Below, piece after piece: positions 31,620 to 40,627 of a stretch of 47,134 nt of DNA. Each line of letters begins with the position of its first letter. Positions within the stretch are counted from its first letter, which is position 1. The translations under genes were made by a program, and so were the position numbers. This stretch comes from an uncultured bacterium (GTDB taxonomy: Bacteria; Cyanobacteriota; Vampirovibrionia; Gastranaerophilales; Gastranaerophilaceae): assembly GCA_902794035.1 (NCBI GenBank), contig CADBFN010000012.1, forward strand, positions 1 to 47,134. The letters run 5' to 3'. The notes beneath the pieces were generated by a model. That model saw only the letters and a program-made list of their open reading frames with translations, had not been told where the DNA came from and did no database searches.

Positions 31620-32261
31620 ATGATTGATTGTTTAAGAAAGTATCTTGTAGAGTTTATTGGTACATTTTTTCTTGTATTTACAATTGGTATGACTGCAGCA
31701 TTTGGCGGGGAAGGTTGCATTGCGCCTTTGGCAATAGGTGCTGTTTTAATGGTAATGGTTTATGCCGGAGGATATATTTCAGGAGGTCATTATAATCCTG
31801 CAGTTTCTTTGGCAGCCGCAATGAGGCGTGCGTTAGAATGGAAACAGTGGTTCTTTTATACCTTTTCACAGATTATTGGTGCTTGTTGTGCTGCGTTAGT
31901 TGTAAATCTGTTGTCAGGTGGTTTGGATGCTCCTGCAAAAATGTCTTTTAGTTTGGAAACAATTTTTGTGGCTGAATTTTTAGTTACTTTTGCTCTATGT
32001 TATGTTGTATTGCAAACTGCAACCTCAAAAAAGACCGAAGGAAATTCATACTATGGTTTAGCTATAGGTTCAACTGTTATGGTAGGTGCATTTGCTGTTG
32101 GTAATATTTGTATGGGCGCATTTAACCCTGCTGTTGCTCTATCAGCTTTAGTTACAGGTACAGTATGCTGTTCTTGTGTTGTTTGGATTACTATTTCAGC
32201 TAATATGCTCGGCGGATTATGTGCTGCGCTTGTTTACAGATGTATAAATACTGATGTATAA
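31620..32261 (+). CDS. Aquaporin-family channel lacking the filter arginine
   Basis: The 213-residue protein has six membrane helices and the two half-helix motifs GGHYNPAV (NPA at 59-61) and MGAFNPAV (169-171). The residue after the second NPA, an arginine in most aquaporins and part of the aromatic/arginine filter, is Val172. By eye, the other filter positions are Ile39 and Gly156/Ala157 in place of Phe43 and His174 of AqpZ. This would give a wider, uncharged pore, so the substrate may be a small neutral solute other than water. AAGGAGGT precedes the start. It lies 64 nt after hydE and may share its transcript; a terminator follows. Confidence 0.9.
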   Translation: MIDCLRKYLVEFIGTFFLVFTIGMTAAFGGEGCIAPLAIGAVLMVMVYAGGYISGGHYNPAVSLAAAMRRALEWKQWFFYTFSQIIGACCAALVVNLLSGGLDAPAKMSFSLETIFVAEFLVTFALCYVVLQTATSKKTEGNSYYGLAIGSTVMVGAFAVGNICMGAFNPAVALSALVTGTVCCSCVVWITISANMLGGLCAALVYRCINTDV

Positions 32262-32283
32262 ATATTAATTATATTTAATTAAA

Positions 32284-32330
32284 AAAATGACTGTTATTTT
32301 TATTCTATGGAAAATAACAGTTATTTTTTT
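32284..32330 (+). terminator. Rho-independent terminator after the aquaporin
   Basis: A long A/T-rich stem with ACTGTTATTTT opposite AAAATAACAGT, a 10-nt loop, and a T-run to 32330. Confidence 0.85.
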
Positions 32331-32341
32331 ATTTGTGTTAA

Positions 32342-33394
<1,053 letters not shown>

Positions 33395-33407
33395 TAAAGG
33401 AGCAAAA

Positions 33408-34241
33408 ATGTTCAATACAGAAGATACATATGAAGTTGTTATATTTTCAATCGGAGATACAAAAGCCGGAACTAAAATGGGAAAACTGCAGTTGAGAAAT
33501 ACTGTGGATGACAGTGTTCTCAATTGTATATTGTGGGAAGAAACACTTAATCGTTTTGATGCAAAGATTTTCAGAACAGGCAATTTAGTCAGAATTGTTT
33601 CGGCTTCCTTTAATGAAAAATATAATAATTGTCTTGTTTCTGCTTTAGAGCTAATAAAAGAGGCAAAGCTTGGGCTTGAGTCTGCAGAAATTGAACATTA
33701 TTGGACAAAATTGCAATCTTATATTAATAAAATAGAAAAAGCTGAACTAAGAAATTTTGTTGCCAATCTTTTTGAAGAACATAAGGAAAAATTCAAAATT
33801 ATGCCGGCGGCAAAGCTTATGCATCACAATTATATTGGGGGGTTGCTTGTCCATACAGTTGAGTGTGCACAGTTCGCAGAATTAAATTTACCTTCGTTTG
33901 CCTCTAAAATTAATTCAGATAATATTTACGCTGCTTGTTTATTGCATGATTTTGGCAAAATTTTTGAATATACAATTGATGCTGAAACTGGACTTATAGA
34001 TTACGCGCCGGGTTTTAGAGAAACTTGGATTTCTCACTCTCAGTACGGATTTTGTATATGTATGAATGCGGGCTTTGTAAAAGTTGCCCGAATGATTGCT
34101 GCACATCATGGCAGGGCGGATTGGGGTGCAATTATTGATTTGAGTGAAAAAGACATTGAACCTGAACTTTATTTAATTCATTTAATCGATAATTTGTCCG
34201 CAAAATTTGGAAAAATTAATACAAGATTATTGGAAGAATAG
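33408..34241 (+). CDS. YhaM-like 3'-5' exoribonuclease (OB fold plus HD domain)
   Basis: The first ~90 residues look like an OB-fold nucleic-acid-binding domain (GDTKAGTKMGKLQLRN, ILWEETLNRF, GNLVRIVSASFNE). The rest is an HD phosphohydrolase-type domain with HHNYIGGLLVHTVEC, CLLHDFGKIFEY, IAAHHGRADWG and IHLIDNLSAKFG. This architecture is that of YhaM/Cbf1, a Mn-dependent 3'-5' exonuclease. Length is 277 residues, slightly short for the family. AAAGGAGC precedes the ATG. Its stop directly abuts that of the opposing histidine kinase gene. Confidence 0.87.
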   Translation: MFNTEDTYEVVIFSIGDTKAGTKMGKLQLRNTVDDSVLNCILWEETLNRFDAKIFRTGNLVRIVSASFNEKYNNCLVSALELIKEAKLGLESAEIEHYWTKLQSYINKIEKAELRNFVANLFEEHKEKFKIMPAAKLMHHNYIGGLLVHTVECAQFAELNLPSFASKINSDNIYAACLLHDFGKIFEYTIDAETGLIDYAPGFRETWISHSQYGFCICMNAGFVKVARMIAAHHGRADWGAIIDLSEKDIEPELYLIHLIDNLSAKFGKINTRLLEE

Positions 34242-35027
34242 TTACTTGTTTACGACTTTATTTGCTTTCTTGTCGTAGTTGAGTCTGAAACCAAATGTAC
34301 ATATGCCTTCAGGAACACTTTCTGCATAAATTTGTCCTCCATGTGTTTGTATAATCCTTTTTGCTGTGTATAACCCCAATCCTGTACTGTTTTTGTTGTA
34401 TTTTGAATTTATGGTTTTAGCAAATTTATTAAATATATTTTTAAGTTCATGTGGTTTTATATAATTACTTTTATTTGAGATTGAAAATGTTATATAGTTG
34501 CCGGTTCCTGTTGCCCTGATGATTATGTCTGAACGATTAAAAGAGTATGTAATTGCGTTCTGTATTAAATTCATTATTACCCTTTCAAGTTGCAGCTTAT
34601 CTCCGCTTATTATCAATGATGCAGGTGCATGCATGATAATTTTTAAATCTTTCTCATTAATTAAATATTCATTGTTTTTTAATGCAGAATTTATAAGTTT
34701 AATTATGTCAAAATCAGTCTTATTTAATAACATTGTGTCAGATGTATATTTATAACCTGCAAGTGCTGTACTGACAAGATTAGACATGTATTTTGCCGAT
34801 GAACATGTCAGTTTAAGCATTTCATACTGCTTTGGGGTTAATTGCCCAAATTGCCCTTTTAACAGTAAATTCAACATGTTTATTTGTGCGTTTGCCGGAT
34901 TCTTTAGGTCGTGAGTTAATCCCGCAACATAAGACATTTCGTCTTTATTAAGATTTTTATACTTTTTTATCAAATACATTTGATAAGCCATCATAAAAGT
35001 AAATGCTAATACTATTAATAACACCAT
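34242..35027 (-). CDS. Orphan sensor histidine kinase with minimal N-terminus
   Basis: The 261-residue protein has one N-terminal membrane helix (VLLIVLAFTFMMAYQMYLI), then directly a HisKA domain with the phospho-acceptor motif GLTHDLKNPANAQ near residue 39, and an ATPase domain with NLIQNAITYS (N box), and STGLGLYTAKRIIQTHGG (G2 box). A sensor domain between membrane and kinase is missing, so the input must come through the membrane or a partner. No response regulator is nearby. The start codon has no convincing ribosome-binding site. Confidence 0.9.
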   Translation of the reverse strand: MVLLIVLAFTFMMAYQMYLIKKYKNLNKDEMSYVAGLTHDLKNPANAQINMLNLLLKGQFGQLTPKQYEMLKLTCSSAKYMSNLVSTALAGYKYTSDTMLLNKTDFDIIKLINSALKNNEYLINEKDLKIIMHAPASLIISGDKLQLERVIMNLIQNAITYSFNRSDIIIRATGTGNYITFSISNKSNYIKPHELKNIFNKFAKTINSKYNKNSTGLGLYTAKRIIQTHGGQIYAESVPEGICTFGFRLNYDKKANKVVNK

Positions 35028-35063
35028 AACAACAATATATTAGGCTCAGAAGATTATTTTGCC

Positions 35064-35081
35064 ATTAGCCATCAGGCTAAT
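35064..35081. repeat. Small palindrome upstream of gdhA
   Basis: ATTAGCC-ATCA-GGCTAAT is a perfect 7-bp inverted repeat about 90 nt before gdhA; it may be an operator or a weak hairpin. Confidence 0.4.
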
Positions 35082-35170
35082 TATTTAGTTAACTTTATAA
35101 AAAATTAATTTGCAATTATATTACAATAATAGTACAAATAAATAGGAAGTTATGATAAAAGGGAGAAAAA

Positions 35171-36520
35171 ATGAATAGTTACATTGAAAGAGTGATTAGT
35201 GATGCACAACAAAAAAATAGTAATCAGCCGGAATTTTTACAGGCTTTAAAAGAAGTTTTAAGTTCATTAGAACCAATTATTGATAAAGACGATAAATATG
35301 AGAAAAACTCTATTCTTGAGAGAATGACCGAACCTGAAAGAATTATTATGTTCAGAGTCCCTTGGGTTGATGATAATGGTAAAATTCAGGTAAACAGAGG
35401 GTACAGAATTCAATTTAGTTCCCTTATCGGACCTTACAAGGGTGGCTTAAGATTTCATCCAAGCGTAAATTTGAGTGTAATGAAATTTTTAGGCTTTGAG
35501 CAAATATTTAAAAATGCGCTTACAGGTTTACCTATTGGAGGCGCAAAAGGTGGTAGTGATTTCAATCCTAAAGGTAAATCTGATGCTGAAGTTATGCGTT
35601 TTTGCCAAAGCTTTATGACTGAACTTTATCGCCATATTGGACAGGATGTTGATGTTCCGGCAGGTGATATCGGTGTTGGAGGACGTGAAATAGGTTATTT
35701 ATTCGGTCAATATAAAAGAATTCGCAATGCATATGAAGGTGGTGTTTTAACCGGTAAAGCAATATGCTATGGCGGTTCTCTTGCTAGGACAGAAGCTACA
35801 GGATACGGTTTATTATTTTATATGAGAGAAATGTTAAAACAGCATAATTCTTCTATGGAAGGTAAAACTGTAACAATTTCAGGCTCGGGTAATGTCGCAA
35901 TCTATGCGGCTCAAAAAGCTTTTTCAATGGGCGCAAAGGTCGTAGCAATGAGTGATTCAAACGGTTGTATTTATGATGAAAACGGAATTGATTTGGATTG
36001 TATCAAAGAAATAAAAGAAGTTAAAAGAGGTCGTATCAAAGAGTATCTTGACTGTCATCCAAATGCAAAATATTTTGAAAAAACAGGTGAAAATTCTCCT
36101 ATCTGGGAAATTAAAACTGATATAGCTCTTCCTTGTGCAACCCAAAATGAATTACAGCTTGAAGATGCAAAAAAACTTGTCGCAAACGGTGTTATTGCTG
36201 TTGGAGAGGGTGCTAATATGCCTACAACTTTAGAAGCAACTGAATATTTTCTGGCTAATAAAGTTCTTTTTGCCCCTGCAAAAGCTGCTAATGCCGGCGG
36301 TGTTGCTACTTCCGCTATAGAAATGACTCAAAACAGTATCAGATATTACTATACTTTTGATGAGGTAGAAAAGAAATTAGACCGCATAATGACAAATATT
36401 TTCCATGAATGTAAGGTTGCTGCTGATGAAGCAGGTGTTAGCGGAAATTATGTTGTCGGAGCAAATATTGCAGCATTCAAAAAACTTGCTGATGCTATGA
36501 TTGCTCAGGGTTTGGTATAA
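35171..36520 (+). CDS. gdhA: NADP-type glutamate dehydrogenase
   Basis: Interconverts 2-oxoglutarate plus ammonia and glutamate. The 449 residues match hexameric class I enzymes. Key segments are GPYKGGLRFHPSVNLSVMKFLGFEQIFKNAL with substrate lysines, GGAKGGSDFNPKGKSD, the PAGDIGVGGREIGYL loop, and the nucleotide fold ISGSGNVAIYAAQKAFSMGAKVVAMSDSNG; a Ser after the strand suggests NADP. AAAAGGGAG precedes the ATG. It is a single-gene unit and probably the main route of ammonia assimilation here. Confidence 0.97.
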   Translation: MNSYIERVISDAQQKNSNQPEFLQALKEVLSSLEPIIDKDDKYEKNSILERMTEPERIIMFRVPWVDDNGKIQVNRGYRIQFSSLIGPYKGGLRFHPSVNLSVMKFLGFEQIFKNALTGLPIGGAKGGSDFNPKGKSDAEVMRFCQSFMTELYRHIGQDVDVPAGDIGVGGREIGYLFGQYKRIRNAYEGGVLTGKAICYGGSLARTEATGYGLLFYMREMLKQHNSSMEGKTVTISGSGNVAIYAAQKAFSMGAKVVAMSDSNGCIYDENGIDLDCIKEIKEVKRGRIKEYLDCHPNAKYFEKTGENSPIWEIKTDIALPCATQNELQLEDAKKLVANGVIAVGEGANMPTTLEATEYFLANKVLFAPAKAANAGGVATSAIEMTQNSIRYYYTFDEVEKKLDRIMTNIFHECKVAADEAGVSGNYVVGANIAAFKKLADAMIAQGLV

Positions 36521-36538
36521 ATTATAAAATATATATTT

Positions 36539-36567
36539 AAAAGCTGCATATTATATGCAGCTTTTTT
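36539..36567. terminator. Bidirectional terminator after gdhA
   Basis: AAAAGCTGCATA (36539-36550) pairs perfectly with TATGCAGCTTTT (36554-36565). The T-run overlaps the stop codon of the opposing Xre gene. Confidence 0.92.
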
Positions 36568-36970
36568 ATGAATGTATTTGAAACGGACATTTAGTGCAGT
36601 GTGCTTTTGGATGTAGAATCAGGTTATCTTCAAGATCGTACATTTTTGCTATCCGAGTAACCAAAGGAGCTCCGCATTTAGGACATTTTAGTCCGCCTGC
36701 ACCATTTAATATAAGTTCTTTTATGCTGTCTATAATTTCATTTGATATAATATTTTCCGTAATGTCTTTTTCTAAAGCCTTTATTTCATCAGGTTCACAT
36801 TTCAAAACTTTTGCTAAGGATTGTCTTATTGTTACTGGTAAAAAAAGTATTTTCCCTTCTTCAATTTCTTCAATATCATTTTGAGAAATGTTAGAAGCTA
36901 TTGCCAATCCTTTTACTGTGAATCCTAATTCTTCTCTTTTTTGTTGAATAAATTTTGCTAATGTTTTCAT
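36566..36970 (-). CDS. Xre-family regulator with C-terminal zinc ribbon
   Basis: Residues 1-60 form a Cro/C1-type helix-turn-helix (LAKFIQQKREELGFTVKGLAIASNISQNDIEEIEEGK). A linker follows, then a zinc-ribbon-like end with two CxxC pairs (KCPKCGAPLV and HCTKCPFQIHS). The 134 residues form a compact DNA-binding, perhaps metal- or redox-sensing, regulator. It converges on gdhA; whether it regulates that gene cannot be told. Confidence 0.8.
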   Translation of the reverse strand: MKTLAKFIQQKREELGFTVKGLAIASNISQNDIEEIEEGKILFLPVTIRQSLAKVLKCEPDEIKALEKDITENIISNEIIDSIKELILNGAGGLKCPKCGAPLVTRIAKMYDLEDNLILHPKAHCTKCPFQIHS

Positions 36971-37162
36971 ATAAAAATTTTATCATAAATTATTTTAAAT
37001 TCTATTATTAAGAAATATTAAGAATTCTTTAGCTCTTAAATAGCTTGATATTATTGCTTTTAAACAAACTCTAAAAAAATAATTGTTTAAAAAAGGCAAT
37101 TTTTCAGAATGAAAATTGTTTATAAATGTACAGGGGAATAAACTAAGAAACGGGGAAAAATC

Positions 37163-38218
37163 ATGTTTGGATTAGGAATGAGTTGTTACGGAAATTTAAC
37201 TAACGCATCGATGGCTTATCTTCCATATATGCCATATAATCCTTTTGGGATTACAAATTTCGGCGGAGATATTCAAATATTCCCTGTTGAAAATTATCAG
37301 CAATCTCAAATTGGAATTGCATTTAATCAGATTGCTCAAATGAGCGGATGGCCTGCAGGAATAAGCAGCGGATATCAGACTCAGCCTATGCTCAATCCTT
37401 ATGCCGTAATAGGTCAGGCATCTTCAATGGCAGCTATGTCATTTAACCAAATGGGCTCTCAGGAAATAAATACTGCTTTACAGGCTATAACCGCAGAAAA
37501 AACAAAAATTCAGGCTCAATTACAGGCAAAAGATTTAAAAGCTGAAGATAAAACAAAGCTTGAAGAAAAATTAAAACAGTTAGAAGAATATGAAAAACAA
37601 ATTAATGCTATAAAAACAAGTGGTATGGATCCACAATCAGCGTATTTGAAAGCAAATGAACTTAAAGTTGAAGCTCTTAATTATATCAAAACAGGTCAAA
37701 CAACAAATCAAGGCGCAGCGGATGAATCATCAAGCTCAAGCTCATCAAGTTCATCAAGCTCATCAAGCTCATCAAGCTCAGATTCATCATCTCAAGCTGA
37801 GCCTAAAAACTTCACATCTTGGGTCGATGCATTCCACGATGCAACTTTCAAACCGGGTACTGATAATGAAACCTTCAATGCTTGTTGTGAAGAAATAACA
37901 AAAGATGATGTTGTTGAAAGAATGATTCAATGGAATCAGTCATATCCGGGAGAATCATTTATGGAAGTATTTATGGCTGATGCAAACAGCAGTCAAAAAG
38001 TTAAATACGGAAAACATATCCAAAGAGCATTGCGTGATAAAGCACAGGAATTAGGCATTGATTTAAGTAATGATCCTGATTATCAAGCTATTACAAAAGA
38101 AATGGACAGCTGGTTCTGGATTGACAATGGGGTTGCCGATCATTACAATGCCCTGATAAAAAAACTTGCTGCTAAGATGGGATATCAATATGATTATAAA
38201 AAATATTCTATGTTTTAA
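37163..38218 (+). CDS. Unknown protein with coiled coil and 18-residue poly-serine linker
   Basis: Family not recognised. The 351-residue protein starts with an aromatic, Pro/Tyr/Asn-rich region without Sec signal (MFGLGMSCYGNLTNASMAYL). A strongly charged coiled coil follows at about 110-150 (ITAEKTKIQAQLQAK onwards), then a run of 18 serines (189-206) plus SSS, then a globular, Trp/Asp-rich C-terminal domain (FTSWVDAFHDATFK to the end). CGGGGA precedes the ATG. It is a single gene followed by a terminator. Composition resembles the unknown proteins at 4115 and 5957, and a surface or secreted role is a guess. Confidence 0.75.
   Translation: MFGLGMSCYGNLTNASMAYLPYMPYNPFGITNFGGDIQIFPVENYQQSQIGIAFNQIAQMSGWPAGISSGYQTQPMLNPYAVIGQASSMAAMSFNQMGSQEINTALQAITAEKTKIQAQLQAKDLKAEDKTKLEEKLKQLEEYEKQINAIKTSGMDPQSAYLKANELKVEALNYIKTGQTTNQGAADESSSSSSSSSSSSSSSSSSDSSSQAEPKNFTSWVDAFHDATFKPGTDNETFNACCEEITKDDVVERMIQWNQSYPGESFMEVFMADANSSQKVKYGKHIQRALRDKAQELGIDLSNDPDYQAITKEMDSWFWIDNGVADHYNALIKKLAAKMGYQYDYKKYSMF
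37727..37792 (+). repeat. Serine-codon microsatellite (9-bp units)
   Basis: Eighteen serine codons (TCA/AGC/AGT) followed by GAT and three more. From 37742 to 37777 the unit TCATCAAGC (once with AGT) repeats four times. Unit changes would keep the frame and only alter linker length. Confidence 0.9.
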
Positions 38219-38269
38219 TAAATAAAAGCTTGATTCATAAATTAAGGTTAGGTAGTTAGTGTAGATTTT

Positions 38270-38297
38270 AACCCGCATAATTGCGGGTTTTCTTTTT
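38270..38297 (+). terminator. Rho-independent terminator after 37163-38218
   Basis: AACCCGCA (38270-38277) and TGCGGGTT (38282-38289) around TAAT, then TTCTTTTTG. Confidence 0.88.
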
Positions 38298-38420
38298 GTT
38301 AAGAATTTTTAATACTTTATAAAAATTTGTTATGTTTTGAGCTTCTATGGGAATATATATATTGTATATAAACTATTTTCTTTTTCTTTATTTTCTCCTA
38401 CATAAACCTTTTACCTAATA

Positions 38421-38447
38421 AGCCGTCCCCTACAAGCGGCTATTTTT
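38421..38447 (+). terminator. Second terminator-like hairpin before the PLD gene
   Basis: AGCCG (38421-38425) pairs with CGGCT (38437-38441), then ATTTTTATG. It is read best on the plus strand, about 130 nt past the first terminator, with no gene in between. Confidence 0.4.
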
Positions 38448-38456
38448 ATGTAATTT

Positions 38457-40253
38457 TTACAAATGTTGCTTACAGCCTTCGTCTTGTGAGTCTGTTTTAC
38501 CGTCAAAATTGTTATCTACTCCATCCTGACAAGATCCGATAGAGTCAAAACTTTCTGCTCTTGGTGCGTATTTTAAATATTTATCAGGTATTTTATTCCA
38601 TAAATACAGGAAGAATTTTCTGTAATTCTTTGCTATTTCAGTATTCTTTATGACAATCATATTTTCGTCATTTTTATTTTCACCGCTGTTTGAAAAATTC
38701 ATTGAGCCTATGACAATATATTCATCATCAATAATTATTGTTTTTGAATGTAATTTACCGGCATAATTTTCAGCTTTTAGCGCAATATTATTTCCCCGTA
38801 TGATTTTATGTTTTGTATTGCGTGTATTTACACTGTTTGCATCAATTATAATTTTTATATCGACATTGCGCATTTTGGCTTTTATCAAAGAATCGGTTAT
38901 TCCTTTGTGAGTAATTAAAAATGTAGGAATATAGATATATGATTTTGCGTTGTTTATAAGTTGTATAATTCTTGTTGCAGATTTATCCTGAGGCGAAAAA
39001 TATATTTCGATTTCATTATTCCCTAATTTGAATTTATTTTGGGAATTGTTTTTTAATTTCGCATTGTGGAATTTGCCGTTAAGCATTTGTTCAAATTCAT
39101 TTTTATAAAGCTTAGCAATTTCTTTTGAATTTATTATAATAACATCATTTGCATCATATCCGCTAAGTCCGCTTTTAGAATAATTCATTGAACCTGTTAT
39201 GACTTTTTGGTTATCAATAATCAGAAATTTGTTGTGCATTATTTTAGAGCCTTCAGGACTGGTTCTGTCGCTTTTGCTCTCATTTGCAATGTTTTTTATT
39301 ATGTTATTGCTTTTATAAAATGTATTTGTTGGATTTGGTGCTTCATCATAGACAAACCTTATTATTATACCTTTATCTTTTGCATTTTTTAATGCAGATG
39401 TAATTGAAGGAATGTCATCATAACCATATATCGCTATATCTATACTTTCTTTTGATTCTTGTATGGATTTTACTATAAGTTTACAAACTTCGGTTGAACA
39501 ATGTGAATCAGGTTTTAATTTTTTAGTAAAATCAAATTTGTATAACGCAATATTTCCGCTGACTGTTTTTAGGTCGCTGTTGTTTATATATAATATATTT
39601 TTCGATTTATTTTTGGCTAATTTTTTGTTAATTTTATGACAAAAATTGCATGGTTTTGCATCTTTAGGAAGTTGTTTTCTTGGTATTATAACCTTGTCGT
39701 GTGCGGCATTACCATATTCGCAATCAAGTTTGTGATATTTGTTAGAATGATGATTTAATATTACTAAATCAAGCTTTTTCGAAAATTCAAGATTCTTTTT
39801 AAATTTTTCTATATTCCCGATTTGATTATTCTTTATGCCATATCCGCTATTGTAAATTATGTCTGAATAATCGGTGCCTTCTATTTTTATTTTGCCGTAT
39901 TGACATTGCGAAGTTACTTTGGGCGATTTTATAAATGTAACTTTTTTATTTAAAATATTTTTTTCGCTAAATTCTTTTGATAAGTAACTAAGATTAATCA
40001 AATCGGTATCGGATAAATTATATTTTGATTTTATGCTTTTAATGTTTTTATACTCAGTTGAAATGCTATCTATATCACTTATGCAAACAGTTTCCCCATT
40101 ATCAGCTATTGCGTTGTTATTAAAATCAATAATTAACTGCGTTGGCGTTATGACCTGCAAAACAATATTGTATTTTTTGTAGGATGAAACAAAAAAGTAA
40201 AATAATATAAATATTGTTATTAGTATAATTATTGTTATAAGTTTATTTTTCAT
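38457..40253 (-). CDS. Membrane-anchored phospholipase-D-superfamily protein with extra N-terminal domains
   Basis: The 598-residue protein has an N-terminal membrane helix (ITIIILITIFILFYFFV). A region of about 35-150 resembles a staphylococcal-nuclease-like beta barrel. A Cys/His cluster follows (YHKLDCEYGN and PCNFCHK). Then come two phospholipase-D halves with HxKxxxxD motifs: MHNKFLIIDNQKVITGSMN and LHSKTIIIDDEYIVIGSMN. Two intact HKD motifs make one active site for a phosphodiester bond (nuclease or lipid). The C-terminus has a Cys-bracketed Asp-rich loop, CQDGVDNNFDGKTDSQDEGC, of the calcium-binding kind. The helix direction suggests an external enzyme, perhaps an extracellular nuclease. 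It is a single-gene unit. Confidence 0.85.
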   Translation of the reverse strand: MKNKLITIIILITIFILFYFFVSSYKKYNIVLQVITPTQLIIDFNNNAIADNGETVCISDIDSISTEYKNIKSIKSKYNLSDTDLINLSYLSKEFSEKNILNKKVTFIKSPKVTSQCQYGKIKIEGTDYSDIIYNSGYGIKNNQIGNIEKFKKNLEFSKKLDLVILNHHSNKYHKLDCEYGNAAHDKVIIPRKQLPKDAKPCNFCHKINKKLAKNKSKNILYINNSDLKTVSGNIALYKFDFTKKLKPDSHCSTEVCKLIVKSIQESKESIDIAIYGYDDIPSITSALKNAKDKGIIIRFVYDEAPNPTNTFYKSNNIIKNIANESKSDRTSPEGSKIMHNKFLIIDNQKVITGSMNYSKSGLSGYDANDVIIINSKEIAKLYKNEFEQMLNGKFHNAKLKNNSQNKFKLGNNEIEIYFSPQDKSATRIIQLINNAKSYIYIPTFLITHKGITDSLIKAKMRNVDIKIIIDANSVNTRNTKHKIIRGNNIALKAENYAGKLHSKTIIIDDEYIVIGSMNFSNSGENKNDENMIVIKNTEIAKNYRKFFLYLWNKIPDKYLKYAPRAESFDSIGSCQDGVDNNFDGKTDSQDEGCKQHL

Positions 40254-40627
40254 TCTTATTCTGAATGATAATAAAAATTAATTTTTAATGCAAATATTTT
40301 TTGCTTAATAGAACTTAATATTCATGCTTGTTTTATTGCTGAATGTAAACGGATTTTTATTGCATTTTTTCATAGAATTATATAATCAATTTGTTTAATG
40401 TGAATTTATAATTTTTTTATTTTTTTAATCGAAAAGTGTTGATTTTACACGTTAAAACACCATTTTTAATTGTAAAGTTATGTTAAAATTCTCATTTTAT
40501 GATTCAAGATAGTCTAAAAAAATGCCGTCACATGTGTTATAATATATATGGAAGATATACTATAATTTTAATTGCTTAAAGACCCCATAAAAAAAATTGG
40601 TATAATCTTATTAGAAAGGTGGCGAAT
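40254..40627. other. AT-rich promoter region before the Ycf45-like gene
   Basis: Nearly 375 nt without a gene. Two extended -10 boxes point right: TGT-TATAAT (40535-40543) and TGG-TATAAT (40598-40606). The second would start only about 15 nt before the ATG. I see no RNA gene or other reading frame in the rest. Confidence 0.5.

Noticed and set aside
37656-37898. Alternative frame over the serine microsatellite
   Set aside because: It is the +1 reading of a repeat (His/Gln/Ala runs), not an independent gene.
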